Shown: positions 53,207-62,098, numbered from the stretch's first letter. The stretch: DNA of 64,000 bases from Streptomyces sp. NBC_00576 (GCF_036345175.1 NZ_CP107780.1:6758001-6822000); one strand, 5' to 3'. Notes: generated by a model from the letters alone, not told the origin. Numbers and translations: made by a program.

Positions 53207-54070
53207 GTGCACCGCCGGCACAACGGGCTCAGGACAGCCCTGCTCCTCGGGGGACTGTCCGCACTCATCATCGGCATCGGCAGCTTCTTCGGCCGTACAG
53301 GCCTGGTGATCGCGCTCTTCATCGCGATCGGCACGAACGCGTACGCCTACTGGAACAGTGACAAGCTGGCTCTACGCGCGATGCGCGCCCGCCCGGTGAG
53401 CGAATTCGAGGCCCCGGCCCTGTACCGCATGGTCCGCGACCTCTCCACCCAGGCCCGCCAGCCCATGCCGCGCCTGTACATCTCGCCGACCGAAGCACCG
53501 AACGCGTTCGCGACGGGCCGCAATCCGCGCAACGCGGCCGTCTGCTGCACCGACGGCATCCTGCGCATCCTGGACGAGCGCGAACTGCGCGGCGTCATCG
53601 GCCATGAGCTGAGCCATGTCTACAACCGCGACATCCTCATCTCGTCCGTCGCCGGCGCCCTGGCCTCCGTGATCATGTTCCTGGTCAACTTCGCCTGGCT
53701 GATCCCGATCGGCCGCTCCAACGACGACGACGGCCCCGGCATCCTCGGCATGCTGATGATCATGATCCTTGGCCCGCTCGCGGCGACCCTCATCCAGCTC
53801 GCCATCAGCCGCTCCAGGGAGTACGAGGCCGACGCGTCGGGCGCCCAGCTCACCGGCGACCCACTGGCCCTCGCGAGCGCCCTGCGCAAACTGGAAGAGG
53901 GCACGAAGCAACTTCCCCTGCCCCCCGAGCCGCGTATCGAGACCGCGAGCCACATGATGATCGCGAACCCCTTCCGCCCAGGCCAGGGACTCTCCAAGAT
54001 GTTCTCTACGCACCCGCCGATGGCGGAGCGCATCGCCCGGCTCGAAAAGATGGCAGGTCGTCAGCAGTGA
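53207..54070 (+). CDS. htpX: Membrane zinc metalloprotease HtpX
   Basis: A 287-residue membrane protease that degrades misfolded membrane proteins. Two N-terminal helices lie near residues 10-45. The zinc motif is VIGHELSHVYNRD (HExxH near residue 133), two more helices follow, and SREYEADASGAQLTG supplies the third ligand. The start is GTG at 53207 after AGGAGGG. A SigR-type promoter precedes it, linking it to disulfide stress. It overlaps the yccF-like gene by 4 bp. Confidence 0.95.
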   Translation: MHRRHNGLRTALLLGGLSALIIGIGSFFGRTGLVIALFIAIGTNAYAYWNSDKLALRAMRARPVSEFEAPALYRMVRDLSTQARQPMPRLYISPTEAPNAFATGRNPRNAAVCCTDGILRILDERELRGVIGHELSHVYNRDILISSVAGALASVIMFLVNFAWLIPIGRSNDDDGPGILGMLMIMILGPLAATLIQLAISRSREYEADASGAQLTGDPLALASALRKLEEGTKQLPLPPEPRIETASHMMIANPFRPGQGLSKMFSTHPPMAERIARLEKMAGRQQ

Positions 54071-54462
54071 AGACAATTCTCAACGTTATTTGGCTCGTCC
54101 TGAGCGGCTTCTGGCTGTTCCTCGCCTATCTGGGCGCCGGCGTGCTGTTGTGCATCACGATTATCGGCATTCCGTTCGGCATTGCGTCGTTCCGTATCGG
54201 TGCGTACGCCCTGTGGCCCTTCGGTCGTACGACGGTCGATCGTCGCGACGCGGGTGCCGCCTCCTGCATCGGCAACGTCCTGTGGCTGGTCCTCGCGGGC
54301 TGGTGGCTCGCACTGGCCCACGTCGTCACCGGTGTTCTCCTGTGCGTCACGATCATCGGCATCCCGTTCGGCATCGCCAACTTCAAGCTCATCCCCGTCT
54401 CGCTGATGCCGCTGGGCCGCGAAATCGTGCCGACGGACCAGCCGTTCAGCTCACGCTGGTAG
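54067..54462 (+). CDS. YccF-domain inner-membrane protein
   Basis: A 131-residue protein with two tandem YccF domains, each containing the motif TIIGIPFGIA(S/N)F and each with one or two helices. The function of YccF is not established. Translational coupling to htpX (GTGA overlap) suggests it shares the thiol/membrane-stress response. Confidence 0.9.
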   Translation: MKTILNVIWLVLSGFWLFLAYLGAGVLLCITIIGIPFGIASFRIGAYALWPFGRTTVDRRDAGAASCIGNVLWLVLAGWWLALAHVVTGVLLCVTIIGIPFGIANFKLIPVSLMPLGREIVPTDQPFSSRW

Positions 54463-54526
54463 CGCGCCGCCCGCCGGTTGTCCACAGGCCGCCTCGATTG
54501 TCAGTGGCGGCCTGCATGATGAATCC

Positions 54527-55117
54527 ATGACCGAGATCGAGCAGTTGCTGACACGGGTGGCCTTCGCGGCGCGCAACACTCGTCCGTGGGGCTGGCCTTC
54601 ACTCCCAGCCCCCGTGGACGCGGCGACGCTCGACCGTGCCGAGACCGCCCTCGGCTTCTCTCTGCCGCCGCTCCTCGCCGAGCTCTACCTCCGGATAGGA
54701 GACGGCGGATTCGGCCCGTCCTACGGCCTGTTGCCGCTACTCGACGGCGCGCCCGCCGGTGAGCCGCCCGTCGTCGCCCAGTACCTCGCCAACCTCGAAG
54801 AGGCCCGCAAGGACCCGGAGTGGCCCTGGCCGGAGGGCGTCCTGCCGATATCCCACTGGGGCTGCGGGATGTACGCGTGCGTGGACTGCCGCTCACCGGA
54901 AGGCACCGTTCTGCTCTTCGAGCCGAACACCGACGCCGCCGACGACGCGTGGTACACCGACGCCCCGGGCCTCGCGGAGTGGCTGCACACCTGGCTCGAC
55001 GGCACCGGCTGGTACGAGGAGTCCAACGGCGATACGGATTTGGAGCCCTGGCCGGAATTCCGCATACGTACGGCGAGGGCGACGGCGACACCGCCTGCGC
55101 CGGCCCAGGCTTCGTAG
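54527..55117 (+). CDS. SMI1/KNR4 (SUKH) family protein
   Basis: A 196-residue cytosolic protein. The SUKH pattern is visible as AATLDRAETALGFSLPPLLAELYLRIGDGGFGPSYGLLPL and PISHWGCGMYACVDCRS. SUKH proteins often act as immunity proteins against toxins, but no toxin gene adjoins it. Its role here is unknown. It is convergent with the permease gene, with a 15-bp gap. Confidence 0.85.
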   Translation: MTEIEQLLTRVAFAARNTRPWGWPSLPAPVDAATLDRAETALGFSLPPLLAELYLRIGDGGFGPSYGLLPLLDGAPAGEPPVVAQYLANLEEARKDPEWPWPEGVLPISHWGCGMYACVDCRSPEGTVLLFEPNTDAADDAWYTDAPGLAEWLHTWLDGTGWYEESNGDTDLEPWPEFRIRTARATATPPAPAQAS

Positions 55118-55132
55118 CCCGCGCGAGTTCCG

Positions 55133-56413
55133 TCAGCGGTGAGGTCCGGCCGACGCCCGCGAAGCCGACCACCACCGTCGTACGCCGTACGCGACCGCCC
55201 CCAAGCCCAGCACGCCCGCGCCCACGACCACCGACATCCCCGGAAGCGCGAACGCCAGCGTCACACAGCCGAGGAGACCCACCGCCGGCACCACCCGGGA
55301 CACCGGAGCCGAACTCAGTGTCCAGGCGGAGGCGTTGGCCACCGCGTAGTACGCCAGGACCCCGAAGGAGGAGAAGCCGATAGCGCCCCGTACATCCACC
55401 GTCGCGGCCAGCACCACGACCACCGAGCCCACGGCCAGCTCGGCCCGGTGCGGCACCTGGAAGCGTGGATGCACGGCGGCCAGGGCACCCGGCAGATGAC
55501 GGTCACGGGCCATGGCCAGCGCCGTCCGTGAGACGCCCAGGATCAGGGCGAGCAGCGAACCGAGCGCGGCCACAGCGGCACCAGCGCGGACGACCGGCAC
55601 CAGCCCCGGCACGCCGGCCGCCCGGACCGCGTCGACCAGCGGGGCCGTCGCCTGCCCGAGCCCGCCCGACCCCAGCACGGAAAGGACAGCCACAGCCACC
55701 GCCGCGTACACCACCAGCGTGATGCCCAGGGCCGACGGGATCGCGCGCGGGATGGTGCGCGCGGGGTCCCGTACCTCTTCACCAAGGGTCGCGATCCGCG
55801 CGTACCCGGCGAACGCGAAGAACAACAGCCCGGCCGCCTGAAGCACACCGCTCACACCCCCGGAGGCCCCGACCTCCAGCCGGCCGGCGTCGGCGGCATC
55901 GGAGCCCAGGCACACCACCACCACGGAAGCGAGGACAGCGAGGACCACTGCCACGATCGCCCGCGTCAGCCAGGCGGACTTCTGGACGCCGCCGTAGTTC
56001 ACCGCAGTCAGTGCCACCACGGCCGCGACCGCCACCGCATGCGCCTGATCCGGCCAGACGTACGTGCCCACGGTGAGCGCCATCGCCGCACAGGACGCAG
56101 TTTTCCCGACGACGAACGACCAGCCCGCGAGATAGCCCCAGAAGCCGCCGAGTCGCTCACGCCCGTACACGTAAGTGCCGCCGGAAGCGGGATAGAGGGC
56201 GGCCAGCCGGGCGGACGACATGGCGTTGCAGTAGGCGACCACGGCCGCCGTGGCGAGCCCGAGCAGCAGCCCGGACCCGGCCGCGCGTGCTGCGGGCCCC
56301 AGGGCCGCGAAGACGCCTGCTCCGATCATGGAACCCAGCCCGATGATCATGGCGTCCCCGACGCCAAGAGTGCGTCGCAGTTCAGCGGACGATTCCGCAC
56401 CGGGCTGTGTCAT
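55133..56413 (-). CDS. APC-family amino acid permease
   Basis: A 426-residue transporter with about 12 helices. APC features are GLGSMIGAGVFAALGPAARAAG in helix 1, the FFAFAGYARIATLGEEVRDP helix 6 and loop, and AIPRAI. It is a little shorter than typical APC transporters (about 450-500). The ATG at 56413 is the first start with the conserved N-terminus. A frame extension upstream lacks support. The substrate is probably an amino acid, but is unknown. Confidence 0.9.
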   Translation of the reverse strand: MTQPGAESSAELRRTLGVGDAMIIGLGSMIGAGVFAALGPAARAAGSGLLLGLATAAVVAYCNAMSSARLAALYPASGGTYVYGRERLGGFWGYLAGWSFVVGKTASCAAMALTVGTYVWPDQAHAVAVAAVVALTAVNYGGVQKSAWLTRAIVAVVLAVLASVVVVCLGSDAADAGRLEVGASGGVSGVLQAAGLLFFAFAGYARIATLGEEVRDPARTIPRAIPSALGITLVVYAAVAVAVLSVLGSGGLGQATAPLVDAVRAAGVPGLVPVVRAGAAVAALGSLLALILGVSRTALAMARDRHLPGALAAVHPRFQVPHRAELAVGSVVVVLAATVDVRGAIGFSSFGVLAYYAVANASAWTLSSAPVSRVVPAVGLLGCVTLAFALPGMSVVVGAGVLGLGAVAYGVRRWWSASRASAGPHR

Positions 56414-56585
56414 GCGCCGCACCCTACTGACCGTTGCAACCGCCAGGCACCGCGCTGACGTCGTGTACAGCAACACAGCACCAACAACGCACCAATCCGA
56501 ACGCACCGGCATGACGAGGTCGACGAAGTCGCAAGTCACAGTGCCGGGACAGTTCGAGCACAGCACAGAGGGGCAGGTTCAGGGC

Positions 56586-56852
56586 ATGAGCATCATCGGT
56601 TGGATCATCCTGGGGCTGTTGGCCGGGGCCATCGCCAAGTTCCTGCTGCCGGGGCGCGACCCGGGCGGTTTCATCGGCACGACGATCATCGGCGTCGCGG
56701 GCGCGTTCATCGGCGGCTGGATCTCGGCGCGCTTCCTCGACCACCCCATCAGCAATCAGTTCTACGACGGCACCACGTGGGCGGCGGCGATCGGCGGCTC
56801 GCTGGTGCTGCTGGTCGCGTACCGCATTCTGTTCGGCAACTCACGCGACTGA
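56586..56852 (+). CDS. GlsB/YeaQ/YmgE family small membrane protein
   Basis: An 88-residue protein with three hydrophobic helices. The transglycosylase-associated signature is present: GWIILGLLAGAIAKFLLPGRDPGGFIGTTIIGVAGAFIGG. These proteins are stress-inducible in many bacteria and of unknown activity. The ATG at 56586 follows GAGGGGCAGG. It diverges from the permease gene. Confidence 0.92.
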   Translation: MSIIGWIILGLLAGAIAKFLLPGRDPGGFIGTTIIGVAGAFIGGWISARFLDHPISNQFYDGTTWAAAIGGSLVLLVAYRILFGNSRD

Positions 56853-56895
56853 GCGCGTAGCCGGTGCGCAGTCGGCAGAAGGGAGCAGAAGGGAA

Positions 56896-56921
56896 GGGTG
56901 GACACCGTAGGGCGCCCACCC
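56896..56921. terminator. Hairpin between convergent GlsB-like and YajQ genes
   Basis: Arms GGGTGG and CCACCC around a 14-base loop lie between the two gene ends. Weak, but it is the only stem in the 88-bp gap. Confidence 0.4.
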
Positions 56922-56940
56922 GTCTTCAACCACTTGTGGA

Positions 56941-57429
56941 CTACCGGTAGTTCACGAACTGCAGTGCGAAGTCGAAGTCCTTGCCCTTGAGGAGGGCGAT
57001 GATGGCCTGCAGGTCGTCGCGGTTCTTGGAGCTGACGCGCAGCTCCTCGCCCTGGACCTGGGCCTTCACGCCCTTAGGGCCCTCGTCGCGGATGATCTTC
57101 GCGACCTTCTTCGCGTTCTCCTGGGAGATGCCCTCCTCGATCGAGGCGAAGAGCTTGTACTCCTTGCCGGAGAGCTGAGGCTCACCCGCGTCCAGGGACT
57201 TCAGCGAGATGCCGCGCTTGATCAACTTGGTCTCGAACACATCGAGGACCGCCTTGACCCGTTCCTCGGAGTTCGCCTCCATGAGGATCTTCTCGCCGGA
57301 CCATGCGATCGAGGCACCCACGCCCTTGAAGTCGTAGCGCTGGGAAATCTCCTTGGCGGTCTGGTTGAGGGCGTTGTCGACCTCCTGCCGCTCGACCTTC
57401 GAGACGATGTCGAAACTGGAGTCGGCCAT
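56941..57429 (-). CDS. YajQ family cyclic di-GMP/nucleotide-binding protein
   Basis: A 162-residue cytosolic protein of the YajQ (DUF520) family, with two ferredoxin-like domains. The N-terminus is MADSSFDIVSKVERQEVDNA, the middle has ISQRYDFKGVG, and the end has LKGKDFDFALQFVNYR. Some homologues bind c-di-GMP, others tRNA or nucleotides; the role in Streptomyces is not settled. I chose the ATG at 57429, preceded by AAGGAG. It is the last chromosomal gene before the tRNA and integrated element. Confidence 0.95.
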   Translation of the reverse strand: MADSSFDIVSKVERQEVDNALNQTAKEISQRYDFKGVGASIAWSGEKILMEANSEERVKAVLDVFETKLIKRGISLKSLDAGEPQLSGKEYKLFASIEEGISQENAKKVAKIIRDEGPKGVKAQVQGEELRVSSKNRDDLQAIIALLKGKDFDFALQFVNYR

Positions 57430-57664
57430 GTCCTGTGGCTCCTTGTATGGGGTGCTGATCGGGATCTGTGGGATGCGTCTCGGCATGCGTGGGGGCAGCA
57501 GCCGAGCCCGGCGTACGTCCCGGGCCGCATCCGCATAAGCCTAGCCACCCCCTCCCCTCCGAGCGCCGCTCAATCGGGTGGCGAAGCACCCCTGTCCATC
57601 GGGTATCGTTTACGTCGTTGCCACGGAGCGCCGCCGAAAAGCGGCTCGAAGGGCAGCAAACCTT

Positions 57665-57746
57665 GGCGGTGTGCCCGAGCGGCCAAAGGGAGCAGACTGT
57701 AAATCTGCCGGCTCAGCCTACCCAGGTTCGAACCCTGGCGCCGCCA
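57665..57746 (+). tRNA. tRNA-Tyr (anticodon GTA)
   Basis: A complete 82-base cloverleaf. The acceptor stem is GGCGGTG/CGCCGCC with discriminator A; CCA is not encoded. The anticodon loop CTGTAAA gives GTA at 57699-57701. A long variable arm (CCGGCTCAGCCTAC region) fits the class II bacterial tRNA-Tyr. The T arm is CAGGTTCGAACCCTG. Its 3' end faces the integrase gene and is the likely attachment site of the element. Confidence 0.97.
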
Positions 57747-57755
57747 CAGGAAAAA

Positions 57756-57800
57756 CAAAGGGCCCGTGACCTGCGTTCATCGCAGGTCACGGGCCCTTTG
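57756..57800 (+). terminator. Perfect 20-bp hairpin 10 bp after tRNA-Tyr
   Basis: The arms CAAAGGGCCCGTGACCTGCG and its exact reverse complement surround the loop TTCAT. An AAAAAC run precedes it. It should terminate the tRNA transcript and, in reverse, anything from the integrase side. It may lie inside the att region. Confidence 0.85.
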
Positions 57801-57901
57801 TCATGCGCCCGTGAGATCAGTGCACTGTCTCACTCTGTCTCGTGTTCGAACGTTCTCTCTCGGATTTCGCGGACGGGGCGCGGACGGCGGCCGTGGGTCC
57901 C

Positions 57902-59266
57902 TCAGCCATGCCGCCCCAAGCGTTCAGAGATCTTGGCGTTCGCGGCGTCATCTCCGTCACTGAGGAACTTGGCGTAGACGCGGAGCAGCACGGCGACGCT
58001 ATGGCCGGCGCGCTTGGCCACGAGCTGTGGTTCCACCCCGGAGCTGAGCCACGTGGACACCGCCGTGTGGCGAAGATCATAAGGACGCTTGGCCAATGTC
58101 GAGTCGTGCTCGGCAGGAGTCAGGGCCCGCGACCGAGCCTCAGCCCAGACTTCGCCGTAACCGGTGTCCTGGATCAGTCCACCGCGCTGCGTCTGGAACA
58201 GTCGGCCATCGGGAGCAGTGCCGTACGCGGTGACGTGCCATCGCAGCAGGGCCACCAGTTCGGGCGGGATGGGCACCGGCCGCACCGCCTTTCGCGGCCG
58301 GTGCTTCAGTCCCCGCCGCTCGTGTGGCTCGCCACTGTCCGTCCATGCTGAGCCCGACCGGGGACGCGTCTCCCTGAGGCGGAGCATGCCCCACCCACGG
58401 CGCGGCAGATCGCAGTCTGAGAGGCGTAGCCCGATGACTTCCGCCGGGCGCGCAGCCGCGTAGTACATGCAGCCGAAGAACCCCACCAGGCGCCGCCCAC
58501 GGGGACTCTGTTCCCGTACGGCGGCCAAGAGTTTCGAGGCTTGCCCCGGATTCGGTACACAGGCGGGGTCCACCTCCTCTCCCACCTGCTCCGGGGCTTT
58601 CCACTTGATACGGGTGAGGGGGTTCTCGGTAAGGAGTTCGGCATCTACCGCGTATTCAAGGGAGTTGTGGAAGATGGCGCGCTTCCGCTGAATCGTTCCG
58701 GGTGCTGCCGTCTTGCCGTCCAGCTTCTTGGACAGGGCTTTCAGGGTGGCTCGTACGAGCAGGCGTTCGGCGAGTGCGGACGTGGGCAACGACTTGCGCT
58801 CGAACCAGTCCAGCACCTTGGCCACGTCAGCCGGTGTCTCCTCCTCCCAGCGGTTCTTGTTGAACGCCCAGCTATAGAGGGCGGTACGGACGGCTCGTAC
58901 GTCGGGCATGCCCTTGGTGTCCTTCACCAGCGCGGGCGTCACGGTTGCCATGGCTTCGGCCAGGGTCCGCCGTGTGGAGCCCGGGGCGTCGTCCCACTTC
59001 ATCTCGATGTAGTTGCGGGCGTGCTCGTACCAAGAGATGTCCCGTTCCTTGACGACCAGCGACTTGGGGAGCCCGCTTTCCACGTCGAACGGCTCACCTG
59101 CGTTGGCTGCGGTGATGAGCTGAGCTTCTCGGCTTTTCGCAAGGCCAGACGTGAGGAACGATTCCGAGTGGGAACTCGTGCCCACGAACCAGCGGAGTTG
59201 GTAGGGCTTCCGATAGTCACGCTTCCGGATGGCCCAGAACTTGACGGTGTAGCTCCACTCGGTCAC
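57902..59266 (-). CDS. int: Site-specific tyrosine recombinase (integrase)
   Basis: A 454-residue phage-type integrase. The N-terminal half has DNA-binding features, and the catalytic residues are visible: R in YYAAARPAEVIGLRL, H-x-x-R in RPYDLRHTAVSTWL, GHS in RAGHSVAVLLRVYAKF, with tyrosine at VYAKF. The start is GTG at 59266, overlapping the excisionase stop. It inserts and, with Xis, excises the element at tRNA-Tyr. Confidence 0.94.
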   Translation of the reverse strand: MTEWSYTVKFWAIRKRDYRKPYQLRWFVGTSSHSESFLTSGLAKSREAQLITAANAGEPFDVESGLPKSLVVKERDISWYEHARNYIEMKWDDAPGSTRRTLAEAMATVTPALVKDTKGMPDVRAVRTALYSWAFNKNRWEEETPADVAKVLDWFERKSLPTSALAERLLVRATLKALSKKLDGKTAAPGTIQRKRAIFHNSLEYAVDAELLTENPLTRIKWKAPEQVGEEVDPACVPNPGQASKLLAAVREQSPRGRRLVGFFGCMYYAAARPAEVIGLRLSDCDLPRRGWGMLRLRETRPRSGSAWTDSGEPHERRGLKHRPRKAVRPVPIPPELVALLRWHVTAYGTAPDGRLFQTQRGGLIQDTGYGEVWAEARSRALTPAEHDSTLAKRPYDLRHTAVSTWLSSGVEPQLVAKRAGHSVAVLLRVYAKFLSDGDDAANAKISERLGRHG

Positions 59267-59472
59267 GCAATTTCCATTTCGTCTTTGAACGCGTCCAGGG
59301 CACTTCGGCGCACACAGATGCGGCCTGACTGCGTACGGCGCGCTTCCGGCCCGAAACCGCGATCACGCCACCGGTACCAGGTCGGGCGGCTGATGCCGAG
59401 TTCCACCAGGACGTCACTCAGGGGCAGCAGTTCGTCTTTCGGCGCGCGGCGCCGGCGGGTGGGGGTGCTCAT
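59263..59472 (-). CDS. xis: Excisionase (MerR-like helix-turn-helix)
   Basis: A 69-residue DNA-binding protein with the pattern LPLSDVLVELGISRPTWYRWRDRGFGP, a MerR/Xis-type helix-turn-helix, and a conserved RRSALDAF end. It directs Int toward excision. It overlaps int by 4 bp. The iteron-like repeats 72 bp upstream could include its binding sites. Confidence 0.88.
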   Translation of the reverse strand: MSTPTRRRRAPKDELLPLSDVLVELGISRPTWYRWRDRGFGPEARRTQSGRICVRRSALDAFKDEMEIA

Positions 59473-59543
59473 GCGGGGATCCCCTCGGAGTGGAAGGAGG
59501 GACTGCCAAAGGGAGGGGCCCGTTGGGGCCCCTCCCTCAGAAG

Positions 59544-59719
59544 TCCGCTACCTGCGCTACCTCCGCTTCCGTGCAGGTCAGAGCCCTGTCGGAGGTAGCG
59601 GATGGGGGTAGCGGTAGCGGATGACGTAGCGGGAGGTAGCGGGTCGCGATGGTGCGACCCGCTACCGGATTTGTGCTGGTCAGAGTGTGTTTTCGGTGTC
59701 CGGTAGCGGGAGTAGCGGA
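59544..59719. repeat. Iteron-like GGTAGCGGA repeats with a 13-bp palindrome (candidate origin)
   Basis: Ten matches to GGTAGCGGA (seven or more of nine bases) crowd into 176 bp. Direct copies begin at 59594, 59607, 59613, 59625, 59635, 59702 and 59711; reverse copies lie at 59544-59552, 59554-59562 and 59658-59666. A perfect palindrome, GGTAGCGGGTCGC-N6-GCGACCCGCTACC (59635-59666), sits inside. The array lies between xis and the replication module and runs into the last codons of the DUF3631 gene. It may be an origin, Xis sites or a terminator. Confidence 0.7.
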
Positions 59720-60846
59720 CTTTCCGGGGTTGGGGGGCAGTAGCGCTGCCACGCGTCGTGGAGATCGGTGGCGTAGTAGCCCTTGAGGACACTCCCGGCG
59801 GTTTTGATGTTGCGTGAGGCCACGGGGTCGCCGTCTGCGGTGACGTACTCCCCGAGCATCCGGGAGAGCCGCCGGTTGTCGAGGGGCTTGCCGTTGAGGT
59901 CGGCCCACGGGGCGTCGTCGAGGGCGTTGAGCCGGTCGAGGATGGCGACGGTGGGCAGGCGGTCGATGCCGATCATCACGTGGTCGCGCAGGTCGGTGAG
60001 GAGGCGGATGCCGATGCTGCCCTTGTCGTTCACCTGTGAGGCTTTGACCAGGGCCACGCATGCTTCGCGGGCCCGTTTGGGCCAGTCGCCGCCGGCGGCG
60101 TCGGCGATGGCGATCAGGGGTTCCCACACGTCCGCCGGCCGGTCGGCGACCCCTTCGGGCATGTCCGGGAACGCGTCCGTGATCCGCTCCTGAATGGCTT
60201 CCGCCCACTTGGCGAGCCGGTCACGGATTTGGTTGCCTTCCCGCACGTGGATGCGGGTACGGAACTGTTCCACCGTCTCGTTCCTGGCCCGGCGGCGCAT
60301 GCGGATGATGACCGAGCGGGTCATGATCGTGTCGGGTAGTCCACCGAGACCGGCGACGGCGACCGCGCAGTACGAGGGGAAGCCCTGTACCTGCTGGTTG
60401 GAGCCGTCCCCGACGCACCGGTACATGACGCGGCCACGGGTGTGACCTGCGTTGATGAACCCCCGGAGTTGCTCGTTCTCCCCTGCCTTCGGTCCGAAGA
60501 TCGTGTCGATTTCGTCGAACAGGATCGTCGGCCTACCGCCGTCGACACCGGACACGGACCGGAACAGCGCGGCGGCGGACGCGTCCACGGCGGCCATGGA
60601 GCGCGGTACGAGGGTTTCGACCACTTCCAGGGCCCGCGACTTCCCCGAGCCCGGCTCGGGGGAGAGGAACGCGAGGCGGGGGGTGGAGTCGAACGCGTCC
60701 AGCAGGTGGGCGTGCGCGTCCCAGAGGGTGACGGCGACGTAGGCGGCTTCCCGGGGGAAGACGTTGAAGCGGCGGTGGAAGGCTTCCACCTCGTTGAGCA
60801 GGGCCGCGCCGTCGATGGGCGACGCGGGGGTGTCGGTGGTGGTCAT
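59680..60846 (-). CDS. DUF3631 domain ATPase of the replication module
   Basis: A 388-residue P-loop protein. Walker A is SPEPGSGKSRALEV near residue 67, and Walker B is ILFDEIDTIFG near residue 108. The C-terminal DUF3631 part has SRMLGEYVTADGDPVASRNIKTAGSVLKGYY. Such proteins accompany prim-pol in AICEs and are thought to be the helicase/loader of replication; the function is inferred. Its start overlaps the small Cys/His gene (ATGA), and its last codons contain two copies of the repeat. Confidence 0.85.
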   Translation of the reverse strand: MTTTDTPASPIDGAALLNEVEAFHRRFNVFPREAAYVAVTLWDAHAHLLDAFDSTPRLAFLSPEPGSGKSRALEVVETLVPRSMAAVDASAAALFRSVSGVDGGRPTILFDEIDTIFGPKAGENEQLRGFINAGHTRGRVMYRCVGDGSNQQVQGFPSYCAVAVAGLGGLPDTIMTRSVIIRMRRRARNETVEQFRTRIHVREGNQIRDRLAKWAEAIQERITDAFPDMPEGVADRPADVWEPLIAIADAAGGDWPKRAREACVALVKASQVNDKGSIGIRLLTDLRDHVMIGIDRLPTVAILDRLNALDDAPWADLNGKPLDNRRLSRMLGEYVTADGDPVASRNIKTAGSVLKGYYATDLHDAWQRYCPPTPESPLLPLPDTENTL

Positions 60847-61196
60847 GCGGCGTTCCTCCCTTCCTGGTTGGTGCGGAGGGGGCAGGTGTCGCGGTGGGTT
60901 TCGTGGTCGGCGATCAGGGCGTGCACCCGTTCGTGGCCTACGGCGCTGCGGTCACGGCCGCACGCGCATGTCGAGGTGGCGGTCGGGGTCGCGCCGCGGG
61001 GCGCGGTGATGTGGAGCCATGCCACGGGGTAACGGCCGTCACCGCGTGGCGGGTTGGGGAGAAGGGCTGAAGGGGCGCCTACGGCGACGTCCCTTCGGGC
61101 GCCTGCGCCTGCCGGGGGAACAGCAGGTTCGGCGGCGTGCGGGCCCGCTGTGATGGCGGGTTGGCCTTCCAAGGGGTTACGGGGTGGGGTGTTCAT
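60843..61196 (-). CDS. Small Cys/His-rich protein of the element
   Basis: A 117-residue hypothetical protein. The N-terminal half is Pro/Ala-rich. The C-terminal part has the pattern CACGRDRSAVGHERVHALIADHETHRDTC, with C, C, H, H, H, H and C candidates for a zinc site. I recognise the pattern from streptomycete mobile elements but not a function. The ATG at 61196 overlaps the prim-pol stop, so it is clearly part of the same operon. Confidence 0.75.
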   Translation of the reverse strand: MNTPPRNPLEGQPAITAGPHAAEPAVPPAGAGARRDVAVGAPSALLPNPPRGDGRYPVAWLHITAPRGATPTATSTCACGRDRSAVGHERVHALIADHETHRDTCPLRTNQEGRNAA

Positions 61197-62098
61197 GCCG
61201 CGTCCCGGGGGCGGGCTTTGCGGATGGAGCTGTCGAGAGCGCTGCGGATTGTGGCGCGGCACTCGGCAGCGGTGAGTCCGTGAGCCTCTCCAGCCCCTTG
61301 GAAGGCGTCTTCCACCACGTGCCGGGGGATGTCGCCCCACGCGACGAACCGCCCCACCTTGAAGGCGCACCGGTTGAGCGTGATGTTGCGCTGCGATTCC
61401 GGCGCCGCGGACACGACCGCGCACTCCGCTTCCAGCGCGGCCAGGGCGGCGGCGCTGCCGCTGATCGCGGGGAGCCTGAGCGGTCCGGCGGGGCGGACGG
61501 GAGCCGGTTGGAGCAGCCGCAGCAGCCACGCGGGCAGCGCAGCCACCGCGGATTCGTCGACGACTTCGTAGGAGCCGGTGGGGGTGGTGCTGCCGGCGGC
61601 GACGACGTAGCCGCCCCACGCGCGGGTGTCGACCAACGGGGCAAGACTGCCCGCAGTGTTGGCCAGCCGGACACCGACCGGGGCGGTGAAGTACAGGTGC
61701 TGCCCACCGCTCGCGGTCCGCACCCGGTAGGTGGTGGGCACGGGCTGTCCGGCGCGCTCGCAGAGCGCCGCAAAGGTCGCCGCGCCGTCAGGCGCGTCCG
61801 AACTGCCCTTCCCGTTCTTGCCGTTGGGCTTGGGCATGTCCAGGTCGACGACGACCAGCCTGGACGGGCCGGTCGCGATCGCGAGGTTCGCCGCGCCGGT
61901 CTCCCAGCAAATGCGGATGCGCTCAGGGTCGGTACTGGCCCGCTGCTCCCACTTCAGGTGTCCGTTGGCGCAGTCGCCCACCTGCTGGCAGCGGTCGGCG
62001 CCGTGCAGGGCGGGGTGCTTGCTGTTGGTGCGGAGCGGGAAGACGTACCAGCCGCGTGCGGCGGCGGCCAATGCGGCGTTGAGGAGGTGCTCGGTCAT
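61193..62098 (-). CDS. Bifunctional DNA primase/polymerase (prim-pol)
   Basis: A 301-residue archaeo-eukaryotic primase fold, the replication initiator class RepPP of AICEs. N-terminal LAAAARGWYVFPLRTNSKHPAL and the catalytic acidic site LVVVDLDMP are visible. RTASGGQHLYFTAP and GSTTPTGSYEVVDE follow. The ATG at 62098 overlaps the methyltransferase stop and follows GGAGG. It probably starts replication of the excised circle at a nearby origin. Confidence 0.9.
   Translation of the reverse strand: MTEHLLNAALAAAARGWYVFPLRTNSKHPALHGADRCQQVGDCANGHLKWEQRASTDPERIRICWETGAANLAIATGPSRLVVVDLDMPKPNGKNGKGSSDAPDGAATFAALCERAGQPVPTTYRVRTASGGQHLYFTAPVGVRLANTAGSLAPLVDTRAWGGYVVAAGSTTPTGSYEVVDESAVAALPAWLLRLLQPAPVRPAGPLRLPAISGSAAALAALEAECAVVSAAPESQRNITLNRCAFKVGRFVAWGDIPRHVVEDAFQGAGEAHGLTAAECRATIRSALDSSIRKARPRDAA

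Noticed and set aside
54527..55117. Toxin-immunity locus based on the SUKH protein
   Set aside because: No toxin, secretion or polymorphic-toxin gene is nearby.
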